Source: a virus. From it: a stretch of 45,128 nucleotides of DNA. The notes under the pieces were generated by a model. That model was not told where the DNA came from. It worked only from the letters and a program-made list of their open reading frames with translations, and made no database searches. Position 1 is the first letter of the stretch. Every line of letters starts with the position of its first letter. The DNA is taken from positions 1 to 45,128 of the IMG/VR virus record IMGVR_UViG_3300050821_008081; one strand, written 5' to 3'. The position numbers were made by a program, and so were the translations under genes. Shown here piece by piece: positions 24,622 through 32,752 of the stretch.

Positions 24622-25257
24622 TTAACCTTTCTTTGCGAATACTAAAGTCTTATACTTCTCTGCATCCAGAACACAATGACAGTTAGGACAAATCACAACT
24701 TTTGCAGGAACTTGTTGAGAACATGCAGGGCATGACTGATTGGACATTACTAGATGAGGTGCCATCCATTCATGACTCTCTCTTGTATAGCCAAGCAATT
24801 CAGCAGCTTTACGTTGAAAATCAGAAATTACATTATGCTGATGATACCGATTCCAGTCATTATCAGCAATTTTACAAATTTCAATAAACCATTTCTGCTG
24901 AGCAATTCGAGCTTCTAGTAACTCAGTTGAATACTTATCTTTAATCTGAGCAGAAGTCCATTCGCCTACTACCCAAAATAGGCCAGGTCGAGCACCTTCA
25001 TTTGCTCCAAGCTGACCTTCAACGAAGTCACTGACAATCGATCTTGCTACGCCATCAGCAGCCTCTCTAACAGGCAAGGAGCCTCTAGTATCGTCAATGT
25101 AAACATTGTACTTTGAGTCATAGACTACAAGGCAAAGAGGTTCCTTACCGTCAGAGGCAGGAAGTTTAAAGAGTCCAGGAATCAAACCAGGCTTACGAGA
25201 TTCCAAAGGAATCGGCATGATACTTACAACTGTACAACCAAAGGTCTGTGTAGCCAT
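24622..25257 (-). CDS. Late-block protein with C-terminal zinc ribbon
   Basis: 211 residues. The last 45 residues contain CPAC-x10-CPNCHC, a clear zinc ribbon; the part before it is mixed alpha/beta with Trp-rich segments. It lies between the coat and head-associated genes, overlapping the upstream gene by one base. A zinc ribbon in a late structural block is unusual. It may be a minor virion protein or an assembly helper. Confidence 0.6.
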   Translation of the reverse strand: MATQTFGCTVVSIMPIPLESRKPGLIPGLFKLPASDGKEPLCLVVYDSKYNVYIDDTRGSLPVREAADGVARSIVSDFVEGQLGANEGARPGLFWVVGEWTSAQIKDKYSTELLEARIAQQKWFIEICKIADNDWNRYHQHNVISDFQRKAAELLGYTRESHEWMAPHLVMSNQSCPACSQQVPAKVVICPNCHCVLDAEKYKTLVFAKKG

Positions 25258-25814
25258 TAATTCTCACTTTCAATATTCGATTCCCGAACTTTGGGGCTAT
25301 AGCCTACTGCCTCTTTCATATGAAGAGCATTAGTTATTGGGCTAATTTCAAGACTTTCAAGATACTCATTAATTTCAGCCTCTTCTTTAGCAAGACTTTC
25401 AGCAAGTCGCTCTTCAGGAGTAACTCTAGTTTTCTTTTCAGCTAGAGTAATTATGAAATAGACTACCTTTTCACTAAATGGTAAAGAATTACCATTTTTA
25501 TCCTGAAAAACATAAATAGGCTCATAAGATCCCCATTGCGAATTAGGAATCTCAGGATTATAACAAGCATCTGGCGGAATCCAGCGTTCCAAAATCCACC
25601 GTGCCTTAATATAGCTGTATTTTGGAACTTGCTTTACTCCGACTGTCTCACGAACGAAAATATTACCAACAAACTCCCGAAAAATGCCTCGACGAAATTC
25701 TAGTTCATTGTCAGACCAAACTAATCTGTATAATGGCTGATCAGTTAGATTAGTTCCACTATCTTTCAGCCTAAGGTTAATAGTATCAGCGTAACTTTGT
25801 TGAGAAATGTCCAT
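25257..25814 (-). CDS. Hypothetical late protein
   Basis: 185 residues. A beta-rich N-terminal two thirds with many Arg, Trp and Tyr is followed by a Glu-rich helical stretch (about 130-160). It is the first gene after the coat terminator and so is probably expressed at a lower level than the coat. Family not recognised; a minor head or connector role is inferred from position. Confidence 0.6.
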   Translation of the reverse strand: MDISQQSYADTINLRLKDSGTNLTDQPLYRLVWSDNELEFRRGIFREFVGNIFVRETVGVKQVPKYSYIKARWILERWIPPDACYNPEIPNSQWGSYEPIYVFQDKNGNSLPFSEKVVYFIITLAEKKTRVTPEERLAESLAKEEAEINEYLESLEISPITNALHMKEAVGYSPKVRESNIESEN

Positions 25815-25819
25815 AACTT

Positions 25820-25849
25820 TAAAAATAGGGGGAATCTTACAATTCCCCC
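25820..25849 (-). terminator. Intrinsic terminator after the coat gene
   Basis: GGGGGAAT (25828-25835) and ATTCCCCC (25842-25849) pair perfectly with a 6-nt loop. Read on the minus strand the stem is followed by TATTTTTA. It lies just after the coat stop and would reduce read-through, keeping coat mRNA in excess. Confidence 0.85.
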
Positions 25850-25876
25850 AAGGTGAAGGAGGAAAATCAGTACTTT

Positions 25877-27148
25877 CTAATAACCCGAAGGGACAACTAG
25901 GCTGCTGATGTAGCTGGCTCCAGCCGGCTGGTTCATAAATAGGTTAAACGAAGCGATAATATAGAAAATCCAAGCCGTAGCGACGCCGCCAGAAGGCCCA
26001 CGAATTTCAAACACTTTACGCCCATCATCAGGATTCTGATAAAACCCAGGAGGATGCATTTCAGCGCGGCCCCAAACGTCTTGATCAATGAAATCAATAC
26101 GAGTTCGATTCCAACTGTAGCTCGTTTTCAAGGGAGCTCCAGCAATCTGCATATTGTCATTGAAGTAAAGGTCAAGACCTTCTTCTTTAGCCTGTTTGTC
26201 AATGCGGGTCACATTGAAACCAAGCTCTTCATAAGCTTGCTGCTGAGCAGGATGAGTCCAAGCAGTGCATCGACGCTTAGTGTCCATGCCTACACGGTCA
26301 CCAATTTTATTGATTGCAAGTCTAGGCAAAGGCAAAGTCAACGCGCCAGAATTTGCATTAACATTGTTCGCGCGAATTTCAGGGGTCGTTGCTCGATTGA
26401 ATCCAAGCCAAGTACCAGTACTGGCATTATTGTCATGATATTCAACTCCAAGCAGGCCGATAGGAGGAGTAGACTGTAGACCGGATGAAATAATCAGATC
26501 TCCCGCAGTAACTCCAGGGACAGAAGGAGAAACTGAAATGGTAGAGTTAGCCAAATCGTAAAAAGTTACAACGGGCTCATTATTCGGCCCACCAGCAGTT
26601 CGGCAAGTCGTCAGAGCAGCATTGAATACGTTAATATTCTGCCCTTTTCGAATCAAACGAGCACGGAAGCCATCCGTGGTCATTGTATAAGTATCAGTTC
26701 CACCAGAAGTGCTAATCGTCGTAATCGTACCAAGCAATCCAGTGCCATCCTGCATACACTGAGAATCTACGTTACGACGAAACTCTTTCATACTAACAGA
26801 AAGAGAGTAACGGAAAGCTTGCAATACGGCTTTACGGTTAGTATCCGTCGCCCAGTTGGTTTTAGCAGTGAACTCAACCTTCTGAGCCATATTGACCGTA
26901 TTGATAATTCCCTTATCGAACACAGGAATATCACCACGACCAAGATCACCACCATCAATATCAACATAACCGAATTTAGAATTCGGGCTGATTTCAAGAG
27001 GAATACGCATGTCACGCGCAGAGATTACTTCTACGGGACGCTTTTCAATCGTCGAATAGAAAGTATCGTCCCGGTCAAAAAGAACCGGAACTTTTGGCAG
27101 AACACGTTCTAGTTCAGCCCCTACTACCTGAGTCTCATTGCCAGCCAT
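25877..27148 (-). CDS. Major capsid protein candidate
   Basis: 423 residues. The pattern (N-terminal helix, EVISARDMRIPLEISPNSKFGYVD, NTVNMAQKVEFTAK, a CMQDGTG turn and a C-terminal IYYIIASFNLF-like strand region) and the order portal, scaffold, coat, adaptor support a HK97-fold coat. No N-terminal delta domain is evident, so a separate scaffold is expected and is present upstream. A strong terminator follows. Nearest known group unclear from sequence alone. Confidence 0.8.
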   Translation of the reverse strand: MAGNETQVVGAELERVLPKVPVLFDRDDTFYSTIEKRPVEVISARDMRIPLEISPNSKFGYVDIDGGDLGRGDIPVFDKGIINTVNMAQKVEFTAKTNWATDTNRKAVLQAFRYSLSVSMKEFRRNVDSQCMQDGTGLLGTITTISTSGGTDTYTMTTDGFRARLIRKGQNINVFNAALTTCRTAGGPNNEPVVTFYDLANSTISVSPSVPGVTAGDLIISSGLQSTPPIGLLGVEYHDNNASTGTWLGFNRATTPEIRANNVNANSGALTLPLPRLAINKIGDRVGMDTKRRCTAWTHPAQQQAYEELGFNVTRIDKQAKEEGLDLYFNDNMQIAGAPLKTSYSWNRTRIDFIDQDVWGRAEMHPPGFYQNPDDGRKVFEIRGPSGGVATAWIFYIIASFNLFMNQPAGASYISSLVVPSGY

Positions 27149-27154
27149 AAGTTA

Positions 27155-28414
27155 TTAAGTCCTTTTTAATGTAATCCGATCATTCAGAATGTCCATATCA
27201 CTTGTTCTACGGAAGTCAACACGTTTTGCACTAACTGGTCGTTGAACTTGTGAATTAGGACGTCCTGAACTACCTGGTTCCATACGCTGTTGTTGCCTCT
27301 GGATAGTCTCATTCTTCTTCTTAATTTCAGTAGGAGAAGAACCGAGTGCCTCAGCAATCATTTGACGTCGCAGGGTTGGGATTAAGGACTTAGCGCGCGC
27401 CAGCCACGCGTTAGTTAATCTGGCTCTGTCCTCACTTCGATACCCGTTAGACTTCGCTTCTTGCCACAACCGATCAATATGCCTCATGTGAAGCTTATCA
27501 CTTCGCATGACTTTTTCAGCTTTTGCAATTACTTCTTTACGAATGGATTCACGCATGAACTTTGTGAGTCCATCAGTTTCACTAAAACCTTTACTAATTT
27601 CCTTATTAAGACTTCCAAAATAAGACTCATTCGTATCAATAAGAAAATTATTGTAACGATCGCGTTCAAAAGCAGCGCGTTCATCAGAAACCTTCTTATC
27701 TGGAACAGTATCTTTTTCTACAAAAGTCTTCTTTCCTTCTGCAACGTCCATATCTGCAAAAAGAAAGTTACTTAGGACTAAAGCCGCATTTTTAAGGTTA
27801 TCATCACTCAACCGACGACCTTCACGAAATGCAGCACGGACGCTGTCTTCAAGAACTGGAAGAATAGTCTTCCAATGAAGATCCTTATCTGCTTTGTATA
27901 GATTTCCGAGGAAGTTCTTACTGTATTTCTCTAAGGAACCTGATTCCTTAAGAGCAGGAATAATCTTTTCACCTGTTCCGTTGACTACATCAGAAATTAG
28001 ATCCTTATAAGCATTTGCAGACTCAGCAGCTTCTTTTGCTTCAGTAGGAGTATGAAAGACTTCAGAAAATTGTTTTTCTCTAAAGAAGGCATCTTTCAAG
28101 TTAGGGAAAGTTTTAAAGAAATCAGGAAACTTAGCTTGAATTTGTTTGACTGTTGGTCGTTGGAAGGGAAGAATTTCTTGACTAGCATCACCTTCCTCAG
28201 GCTCACTATCGGACTCTTCTTCACCGCTGTCCAGCGAAGAAAGAAGTTCATCAACATCATCAGTCTCAGGCCCTGCCTTTTTACGTTCAGGCTTAGTCTC
28301 TTTAACTTCAGGCTTAGAAGGCTCAGCCTCAACAACAGGAGAATTACCTTCATCGGATGCAAGTAGAGCTACATCGTCCGAAATATTAGCATTATTATCA
28401 GTTTCAACTGGCAT
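27155..28414 (-). CDS. Head scaffolding protein
   Basis: 419 residues, directly before the coat gene. The first 110 residues are very acidic (runs of Glu, Asp, Ser), the rest is charged and helical with several long amphipathic stretches, and the end is basic with Arg-rich segments. This acidic-to-basic layout is typical of scaffolds, whose basic C terminus binds the coat inside the procapsid. No protease motif seen. Confidence 0.7.
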   Translation of the reverse strand: MPVETDNNANISDDVALLASDEGNSPVVEAEPSKPEVKETKPERKKAGPETDDVDELLSSLDSGEEESDSEPEEGDASQEILPFQRPTVKQIQAKFPDFFKTFPNLKDAFFREKQFSEVFHTPTEAKEAAESANAYKDLISDVVNGTGEKIIPALKESGSLEKYSKNFLGNLYKADKDLHWKTILPVLEDSVRAAFREGRRLSDDNLKNAALVLSNFLFADMDVAEGKKTFVEKDTVPDKKVSDERAAFERDRYNNFLIDTNESYFGSLNKEISKGFSETDGLTKFMRESIRKEVIAKAEKVMRSDKLHMRHIDRLWQEAKSNGYRSEDRARLTNAWLARAKSLIPTLRRQMIAEALGSSPTEIKKKNETIQRQQQRMEPGSSGRPNSQVQRPVSAKRVDFRRTSDMDILNDRITLKRT

Positions 28415-28415
28415 A

Positions 28416-28775
28416 TTAAACGCTTTCTACCGTTAAAGTTAAAGTTTCGCCACCTGCTGCGCCTGTCAATACTCGATCTTGAAGATTAATCGTGTTTCTT
28501 GCGCTTCGCCAAGTATAACCTAAGCCCTGAGTGTAAGACTGCCCGCTACCGCCAGCTCCCCAATTGTCAGAAACTGTAATTGTGCCAGAATTCACGGTAA
28601 TATTCACTTCTTGACATTGATGATTAAGAATTCCACCATCTTTTTTACCTGAACTTCCACCAGAGGTAAACAGTGTATTACCTAAATTGTCAACGAAGCC
28701 TGCATTAACAAGCAAGGTCCAAAGGTTAATTGGATTAGTTCCAGAAGGCAAAGTAAGATTGAATGATCTGAACAT
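28416..28775 (-). CDS. Small beta-rich head protein, function unknown
   Basis: 119 residues from ATG 28775 (MFRSFNLTLPSG), the most plausible start: an in-frame upstream extension overlaps the portal end and has unlikely Leu/Arg-rich composition. AGG lies upstream. Regular beta pattern with LYSIN-like signal absent. It lies between portal and scaffold and may be a head decoration or connector accessory. Not recognised. Confidence 0.6.
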   Translation of the reverse strand: MFRSFNLTLPSGTNPINLWTLLVNAGFVDNLGNTLFTSGGSSGKKDGGILNHQCQEVNITVNSGTITVSDNWGAGGSGQSYTQGLGYTWRSARNTINLQDRVLTGAAGGETLTLTVESV

Positions 28776-28776
28776 A

Positions 28777-30996
28777 TTAAGAACCTGAAGCTCCAGTATT
28801 AGCTGCAATTCCAGGAGCCACTTGAGGCGCTGGAGGATGAATCTGTTGAGGAGGACCTTTCTGACCTGGTGCCTGACCTGGCATAGGTGGAGGTTGCTGA
28901 GCTGCAAGATTATTTTGATGCATTACAATATGCTGAATGACAAATGCATATCCCTCAGGATTCGTAACCTTAGAGTCTAAGCCACCCTCAGAAACAGCCC
29001 AGTCTTTTGCCGCTGAAATATGCGTTGCATCGTCATCAACTTCAGGTTCAATAGGTACAAACTGCCCTGGATTATCGCCAGTACCTAACATAACCTGAAT
29101 TTCACGCATTTGCTTGATTCTCTGATCTTCATCAGGGATATGGAGTTCAGGGAATGCTAATGCATCAGCAATAATTTTCCGATTTTCAGGATCAAACAGA
29201 GCAGAATTCACAAACGCATTATTCAGTTGCATTAATTGCATTAGCAAAGCTTGCTTTTGAGCCGTCGATGTTGGAAAAGTCTCAGCTCCTTCAGGCTCAA
29301 CTTCACCAACTTTGCCCCGCAATTCAGACTGACGAATCCAGACATTGACATAGTTATTCTTTTCCATTGTAACGTAGCGTTCATCAGAAACTACATTTTC
29401 AACGTAAAGTCTAACGCATTTATCCATCAACTTGGCCCACCAGTGAGTCAGGAAAGTCCAAGTTATCGACAAACGCTGAAGAGCCATTTGCCGGCTCATA
29501 TTATATTCTGAAGCTGTTCGAGAGCTTGCCTCAGAAGGACCACCATAAATTGACGGAAAAGAGCCTACAACAAATTGAGCATCACTACCAATTTGCTGCT
29601 CAAATTCAGTTACGTCCTTTGAGAGTGTTGCTTTAGGACCTTCGTAGAAGGAGTCTCCGATACGCTGACCCGGTTTAGCTTTAACTGGATAAAGCATTCC
29701 AGGGCGAATCTCATGCCTAGAATAGTCTTCGAAGTCAATTACTTCAGTGTCTGCATAAACAGTTGAAATTCCCTGTTCAATAGTTTCTAAGGTCAAGTTA
29801 ACCATTACATTCTTCATTTCCTGCTCAGGAATTAAAGATTGACCTATGGGATCAGAATGAATGTAAGTAGACAAACCTGCTTTGCCAATAGTCCAGTATT
29901 TATCTAAGTCTTCATTGCGACTTTCAACATAGACATCGCCTACGAAGGCGCAATAACAGCCATCTGGGAATAATTTATAAAGTTGAGCTTTCTCGGCTTC
30001 GTATGCATCAGATAGTTCTTCAAAAGCCCAAGGACGCATCCAGACTCGTTTTAGAGTTCCTAGATAAGTGTCATCATTTATTGAAAAGGCAAAGGATGAA
30101 GGACTACGAGCGACTCTTTCATAAGTATCAGCTGTTGCATTAGTATTATCAATTTTATCAGCAACTTGAGGATACAAACTCTTCAGCAATGCAAGAGGCT
30201 GATCAACAGTTAAATGAAGATACTCAAAGTCTTTTTGCGCTTTTGCGAAGTAAGGGACTCGAACGAATAACGGACCGTAAAGGTCAATAAGAACACGAGA
30301 TTTAGGAGCTTCTGAGAATCCGGTAATATTCACTTGCAACGGAGAAGCCATCGGCTCAGCTTCAGGATTCTCGGGATCAGCCATTGGGGGGCAATTCGGA
30401 CAAGTTTCTTCACCGTCAGAAGTTGGAGTGTAGCCACAAGATGCACAACTTTTGCCATAAGTAGGTATCTTTACATTTCCAAATGCTTTATCTGCTCTAG
30501 GAGCATGATATGCTGCAACTAAGCCCTGATTCCAAAGGGCAAGCAATGCAGCAAGAAGGACCATTTTAGACTGATTATGCCGCTGAATCAAGTCTGCAAT
30601 CTTAGCGTAAACTTTAGAAGTGACTAAATCATCTTCATTATCAGCATCATCAGGAGGAAACCTAACCGTAGGAATTTGAGCAGCTAACGCCGCAATAATA
30701 CTTTCCCCGTGCGCTTTATAAATATTAACAACATAATCATAAAACGGCCCTTCTGCACCTTCGCGATTTGACGAATCTGAATTATCCCACCTGGTATCAA
30801 GAGGAGAAAGCCAATCTTGTTGTGTTTCAGACCACCAAATATACTGAACACCATGCCAAAAACGGTCATACTTCTTCCAAAGGCGAATCTGCTGTTTCCT
30901 GATGTAGGCGTCCTGTTCCTCTTGTTTATGAACAATGTCAAGAAGAGCCCTCTGAAGTTCATCAGGTAGCTTTTCGTTATTTGGACCGTATGTCAT
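28777..30996 (-). CDS. Portal protein with an inserted zinc ribbon
   Basis: 739 residues, a size usual for podovirus portals. The N-terminal region (YDRFWHGVQYIWWSE, then a DYVVNIYKAHGESIIAALAA helix) and the order terminase, portal, scaffold, coat support the call. Near residues 180-203 it carries CASCG and CPNCPP about 14 residues apart, an apparent zinc ribbon not usual in portals. The C terminus is Pro/Gln-rich and probably disordered. It forms the dodecameric DNA channel. Confidence 0.85.
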   Translation of the reverse strand: MTYGPNNEKLPDELQRALLDIVHKQEEQDAYIRKQQIRLWKKYDRFWHGVQYIWWSETQQDWLSPLDTRWDNSDSSNREGAEGPFYDYVVNIYKAHGESIIAALAAQIPTVRFPPDDADNEDDLVTSKVYAKIADLIQRHNQSKMVLLAALLALWNQGLVAAYHAPRADKAFGNVKIPTYGKSCASCGYTPTSDGEETCPNCPPMADPENPEAEPMASPLQVNITGFSEAPKSRVLIDLYGPLFVRVPYFAKAQKDFEYLHLTVDQPLALLKSLYPQVADKIDNTNATADTYERVARSPSSFAFSINDDTYLGTLKRVWMRPWAFEELSDAYEAEKAQLYKLFPDGCYCAFVGDVYVESRNEDLDKYWTIGKAGLSTYIHSDPIGQSLIPEQEMKNVMVNLTLETIEQGISTVYADTEVIDFEDYSRHEIRPGMLYPVKAKPGQRIGDSFYEGPKATLSKDVTEFEQQIGSDAQFVVGSFPSIYGGPSEASSRTASEYNMSRQMALQRLSITWTFLTHWWAKLMDKCVRLYVENVVSDERYVTMEKNNYVNVWIRQSELRGKVGEVEPEGAETFPTSTAQKQALLMQLMQLNNAFVNSALFDPENRKIIADALAFPELHIPDEDQRIKQMREIQVMLGTGDNPGQFVPIEPEVDDDATHISAAKDWAVSEGGLDSKVTNPEGYAFVIQHIVMHQNNLAAQQPPPMPGQAPGQKGPPQQIHPPAPQVAPGIAANTGASGS

Positions 30997-31023
30997 TATT
31001 TTATTTGCTATGGTCTTCGTTAC

Positions 31024-31107
31024 AGTGTCACATAGCTATATTGCTATAGCAGCTAATTGTCCCCTAGCCACGAGATGTATCGAAAGTTACCATGTGACCT
31101 CGACACT
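31024..31107 (-). other. Folded non-coding segment before the portal gene
   Basis: AGTGTCACAT (31024-31033) can pair with ATGTGA (31092-31097) and CACT (31104-31107), with a 6-nt bulge, enclosing the perfect hairpin GCTATA-TTGC-TATAGC (31035-31050). No gene covers it. It would form the 5' leader of the portal transcript; it also overlaps a weak minus-strand promoter-like GGGACA / TATAGC pair. Role unproven. Confidence 0.35.
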
Positions 31108-31141
31108 AGCAAAAACTTAAAAATTAAAACCAAAATTTAGT

Positions 31142-31177
31142 TGGGGCCTTGTGTTTGGCAGAAAAACCAAGACCCCA
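31142..31177 (-). terminator. Possible intrinsic terminator upstream of the portal gene
   Basis: On the minus strand TGGGGTCTTG (31177-31168) pairs with CAAGGCCCCA (31151-31142) with one G-U pair and a 16-nt loop, and an interrupted T-rich stretch follows. On the plus strand the same pairing has a C-A mismatch, so the leftward direction fits better. It could partly separate the terminase group from the portal group. Confidence 0.55.
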
Positions 31178-31219
31178 CACTAACTCACAGCATCAGTGAC
31201 CCACCATGTTACAGGACCT

Positions 31220-31963
31220 TTACGGATTAATTCCCATTACGTAGTAAATGAGAATATCCATAACTCCAGCCGTCAAAGCTGCAACAGTTGAAGTAATAGT
31301 TACAGTTCCCGCAGCCGTCATATGTACAGGAGCAGCAAAAGTCACAGAGCCATTAACTGCTCCGGTAAGAGAAGCAATGGCAGTACTAGCTTTAATAGAC
31401 GTCGCCGAAGATCCAGCAGATGTTCCAACGCCAACGTTAGTCGCACCAGCAAAAGCAGTACTTGTGTAAAGAGTAGCTCCGACAATAATTGCACCGTTCG
31501 GAATTGTATCCGAATTCGCAAGGGTGATCAAACCGGGAGCAAGAGGATCACCATCAATGTCAAATTCATACCTCGCACGCGCAACACGAAAGCCATCAAA
31601 GACTACAAATCCAGCTGCCGGGCTATTCGAAATTCCTTTGTCAGTAAAATTAGGTGCAGTGACAGATGCTAGGAAAGTCGTTGCAAGAGCAGCTCCAGTC
31701 GGAGGAGTAGAGGTTGTAGTATAATAAATGTTATAACCAATCGCAAGAGCTGAAGGATACCACTCAACTAAAACTCGATTATTCGTGTCTAGACTTGCAG
31801 GAGTTGATGCAAGAGCAGGAGCTTGAGAAAGAAGAGACTTTCCACCTTGATAAATAGCCTGAATCCAATAATAACGAGTCGTAGTTCCGTTAGTTACTGA
31901 ACCGAAGTAAGTAGCTGTTACACCTGAAGGTGCTGGATTGTATTGAGTTAGATTCTGAGCCAT
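31220..31963 (-). CDS. Ig/FN3-like structural protein, possible head decoration
   Basis: 247 residues. Residues about 10-110 look like a fibronectin type III-like domain (RYYWIQAIYQGGKSLLS, LVEWYPSALAIGYNIYYT); the remainder is Ala/Thr/Gly-rich beta structure. Such domains decorate phage heads or tails and may bind carbohydrates weakly. The gene lies between small proteins and the portal. Confidence 0.6.
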   Translation of the reverse strand: MAQNLTQYNPAPSGVTATYFGSVTNGTTTRYYWIQAIYQGGKSLLSQAPALASTPASLDTNNRVLVEWYPSALAIGYNIYYTTTSTPPTGAALATTFLASVTAPNFTDKGISNSPAAGFVVFDGFRVARARYEFDIDGDPLAPGLITLANSDTIPNGAIIVGATLYTSTAFAGATNVGVGTSAGSSATSIKASTAIASLTGAVNGSVTFAAPVHMTAAGTVTITSTVAALTAGVMDILIYYVMGINP

Positions 31964-32005
31964 ATTGTCCTTTAGTTTTTAAGATGGAAAAACTATTGAA
32001 ACCAG

Positions 32006-32191
32006 TTACCTTGACTTTACTTTCCTCATTGCAGAAGTGAAACGCTTTTCCTTTGCGAATGAAGATTTGGTCTTTTCAGGAGTCTTGCTTAGAAAGTCTT
32101 GCGCTACTGAAGCTGAAGGGCCAGTTCCTCGAAGGCCTCCATGAGCAGCTGCTTCCATTAGCCTGAATTGTTTTCCTGACCTAATTGGCAA
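32006..32191 (-). CDS. Small conserved-looking late protein
   Basis: 61 residues from a TTG at 32191. The pattern KQFRLMEAAAHGG and PSASVAQDFLSKTP resembles a small basic protein seen close to head genes in many tailed phages (function unknown). The C terminus is Lys/Arg-rich. The TTG start overlaps the end of a possible tiny frame. Confidence 0.6.
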   Translation of the reverse strand: MPIRSGKQFRLMEAAAHGGLRGTGPSASVAQDFLSKTPEKTKSSFAKEKRFTSAMRKVKSR

Positions 32192-32270
32192 GAATTAACT
32201 CCATTTCAACTTCCCAATCAACCTCACCTACGCCAAAGAATAAACGATCAGGCAAGCTCAGCGAGGTCAC
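32181..32270 (-). CDS. Possible 29-residue protein
   Basis: A GTG at 32270 with AGGA 7 nt upstream opens a 29-codon frame (SLPDRLFFGVGEVDWEVEME in its middle) that bridges the otherwise empty gap between two genes and overlaps both. It is acidic at the end. Support is positional only; it could also be the result of an extended frame of the gene at 32248. Confidence 0.3.
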   Translation of the reverse strand: MTSLSLPDRLFFGVGEVDWEVEMELILAN

Positions 32271-32655
32271 GTTGAATTCCTGCATCTGCTGAAGTTCCAT
32301 CTTGCATCTGTTCAGTTGCTTGTCTTTGCTCGAATCGCTTTTTAAGCTCTGCTGCATGACGTTCTCCATCAGCCTTTTCAAGCTCTTTTTGCTTCACTGG
32401 CCAAGGAACTCGATTGTTCAAGGGAATAGGATGAGAGTCTTTTTTAGGTTCAGTAGACAAACCGACTAAATAACCAGACTTTGTAAGGAAAAGATCAGTT
32501 AGCCGTCGTACTTCCTTTTCACGACTGTCCAAAAGTTCATGCCAAGACTGAATCTGTTCATCAAAGGCTTCAGCGCGCGCGTCGGCTTTAATTCCAGCAG
32601 CCTCAAATTCTGCTTGGGTATATCCGCCGAGTAGTTTAATTAAGAACTGCTTCAT
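32248..32655 (-). CDS. Hypothetical coiled-coil protein
   Basis: 135 residues. Long charged helices (WHELLDSREKEVRRLTDLF and KQKELEKADGERHAAELKKR) indicate a coiled coil. The ATG follows the stop of the tiny membrane protein directly (TAAATG). It lies between terminase and portal. Function unknown. Confidence 0.65.
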   Translation of the reverse strand: MKQFLIKLLGGYTQAEFEAAGIKADARAEAFDEQIQSWHELLDSREKEVRRLTDLFLTKSGYLVGLSTEPKKDSHPIPLNNRVPWPVKQKELEKADGERHAAELKKRFEQRQATEQMQDGTSADAGIQRDLAELA

Positions 32656-32748
32656 TTAATCTTCTGGGAAATTAATAAGCCAGTCTTTTTTAATTACCCA
32701 AGCCCCCACAAAAACAAAAATCATTAAAAGGATAAAAAGAAAGAACAT
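32656..32748 (-). CDS. 30-residue single-span membrane protein
   Basis: ATG at 32748 to TAA at 32656. Residues 2-19 (FFLFILLMIFVFVGAWVI) are one hydrophobic segment, followed by KKDWLINFPED. It starts 4 nt after the terminase stop and abuts the next ATG, filling the gap exactly. It might be a small holin-type or host-membrane effector. Ribosome site not clear, so coupling to the terminase is likely. Confidence 0.55.
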   Translation of the reverse strand: MFFLFILLMIFVFVGAWVIKKDWLINFPED

Positions 32749-32752
32749 AATA

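Noticed and set aside
28776-28907. N-terminal extension of the gene at 28416
   Set aside because: It would overlap the portal end by over 40 codons in another frame with Leu/Arg-rich shadow-like sequence; the ATG at 28775 fits the gap.
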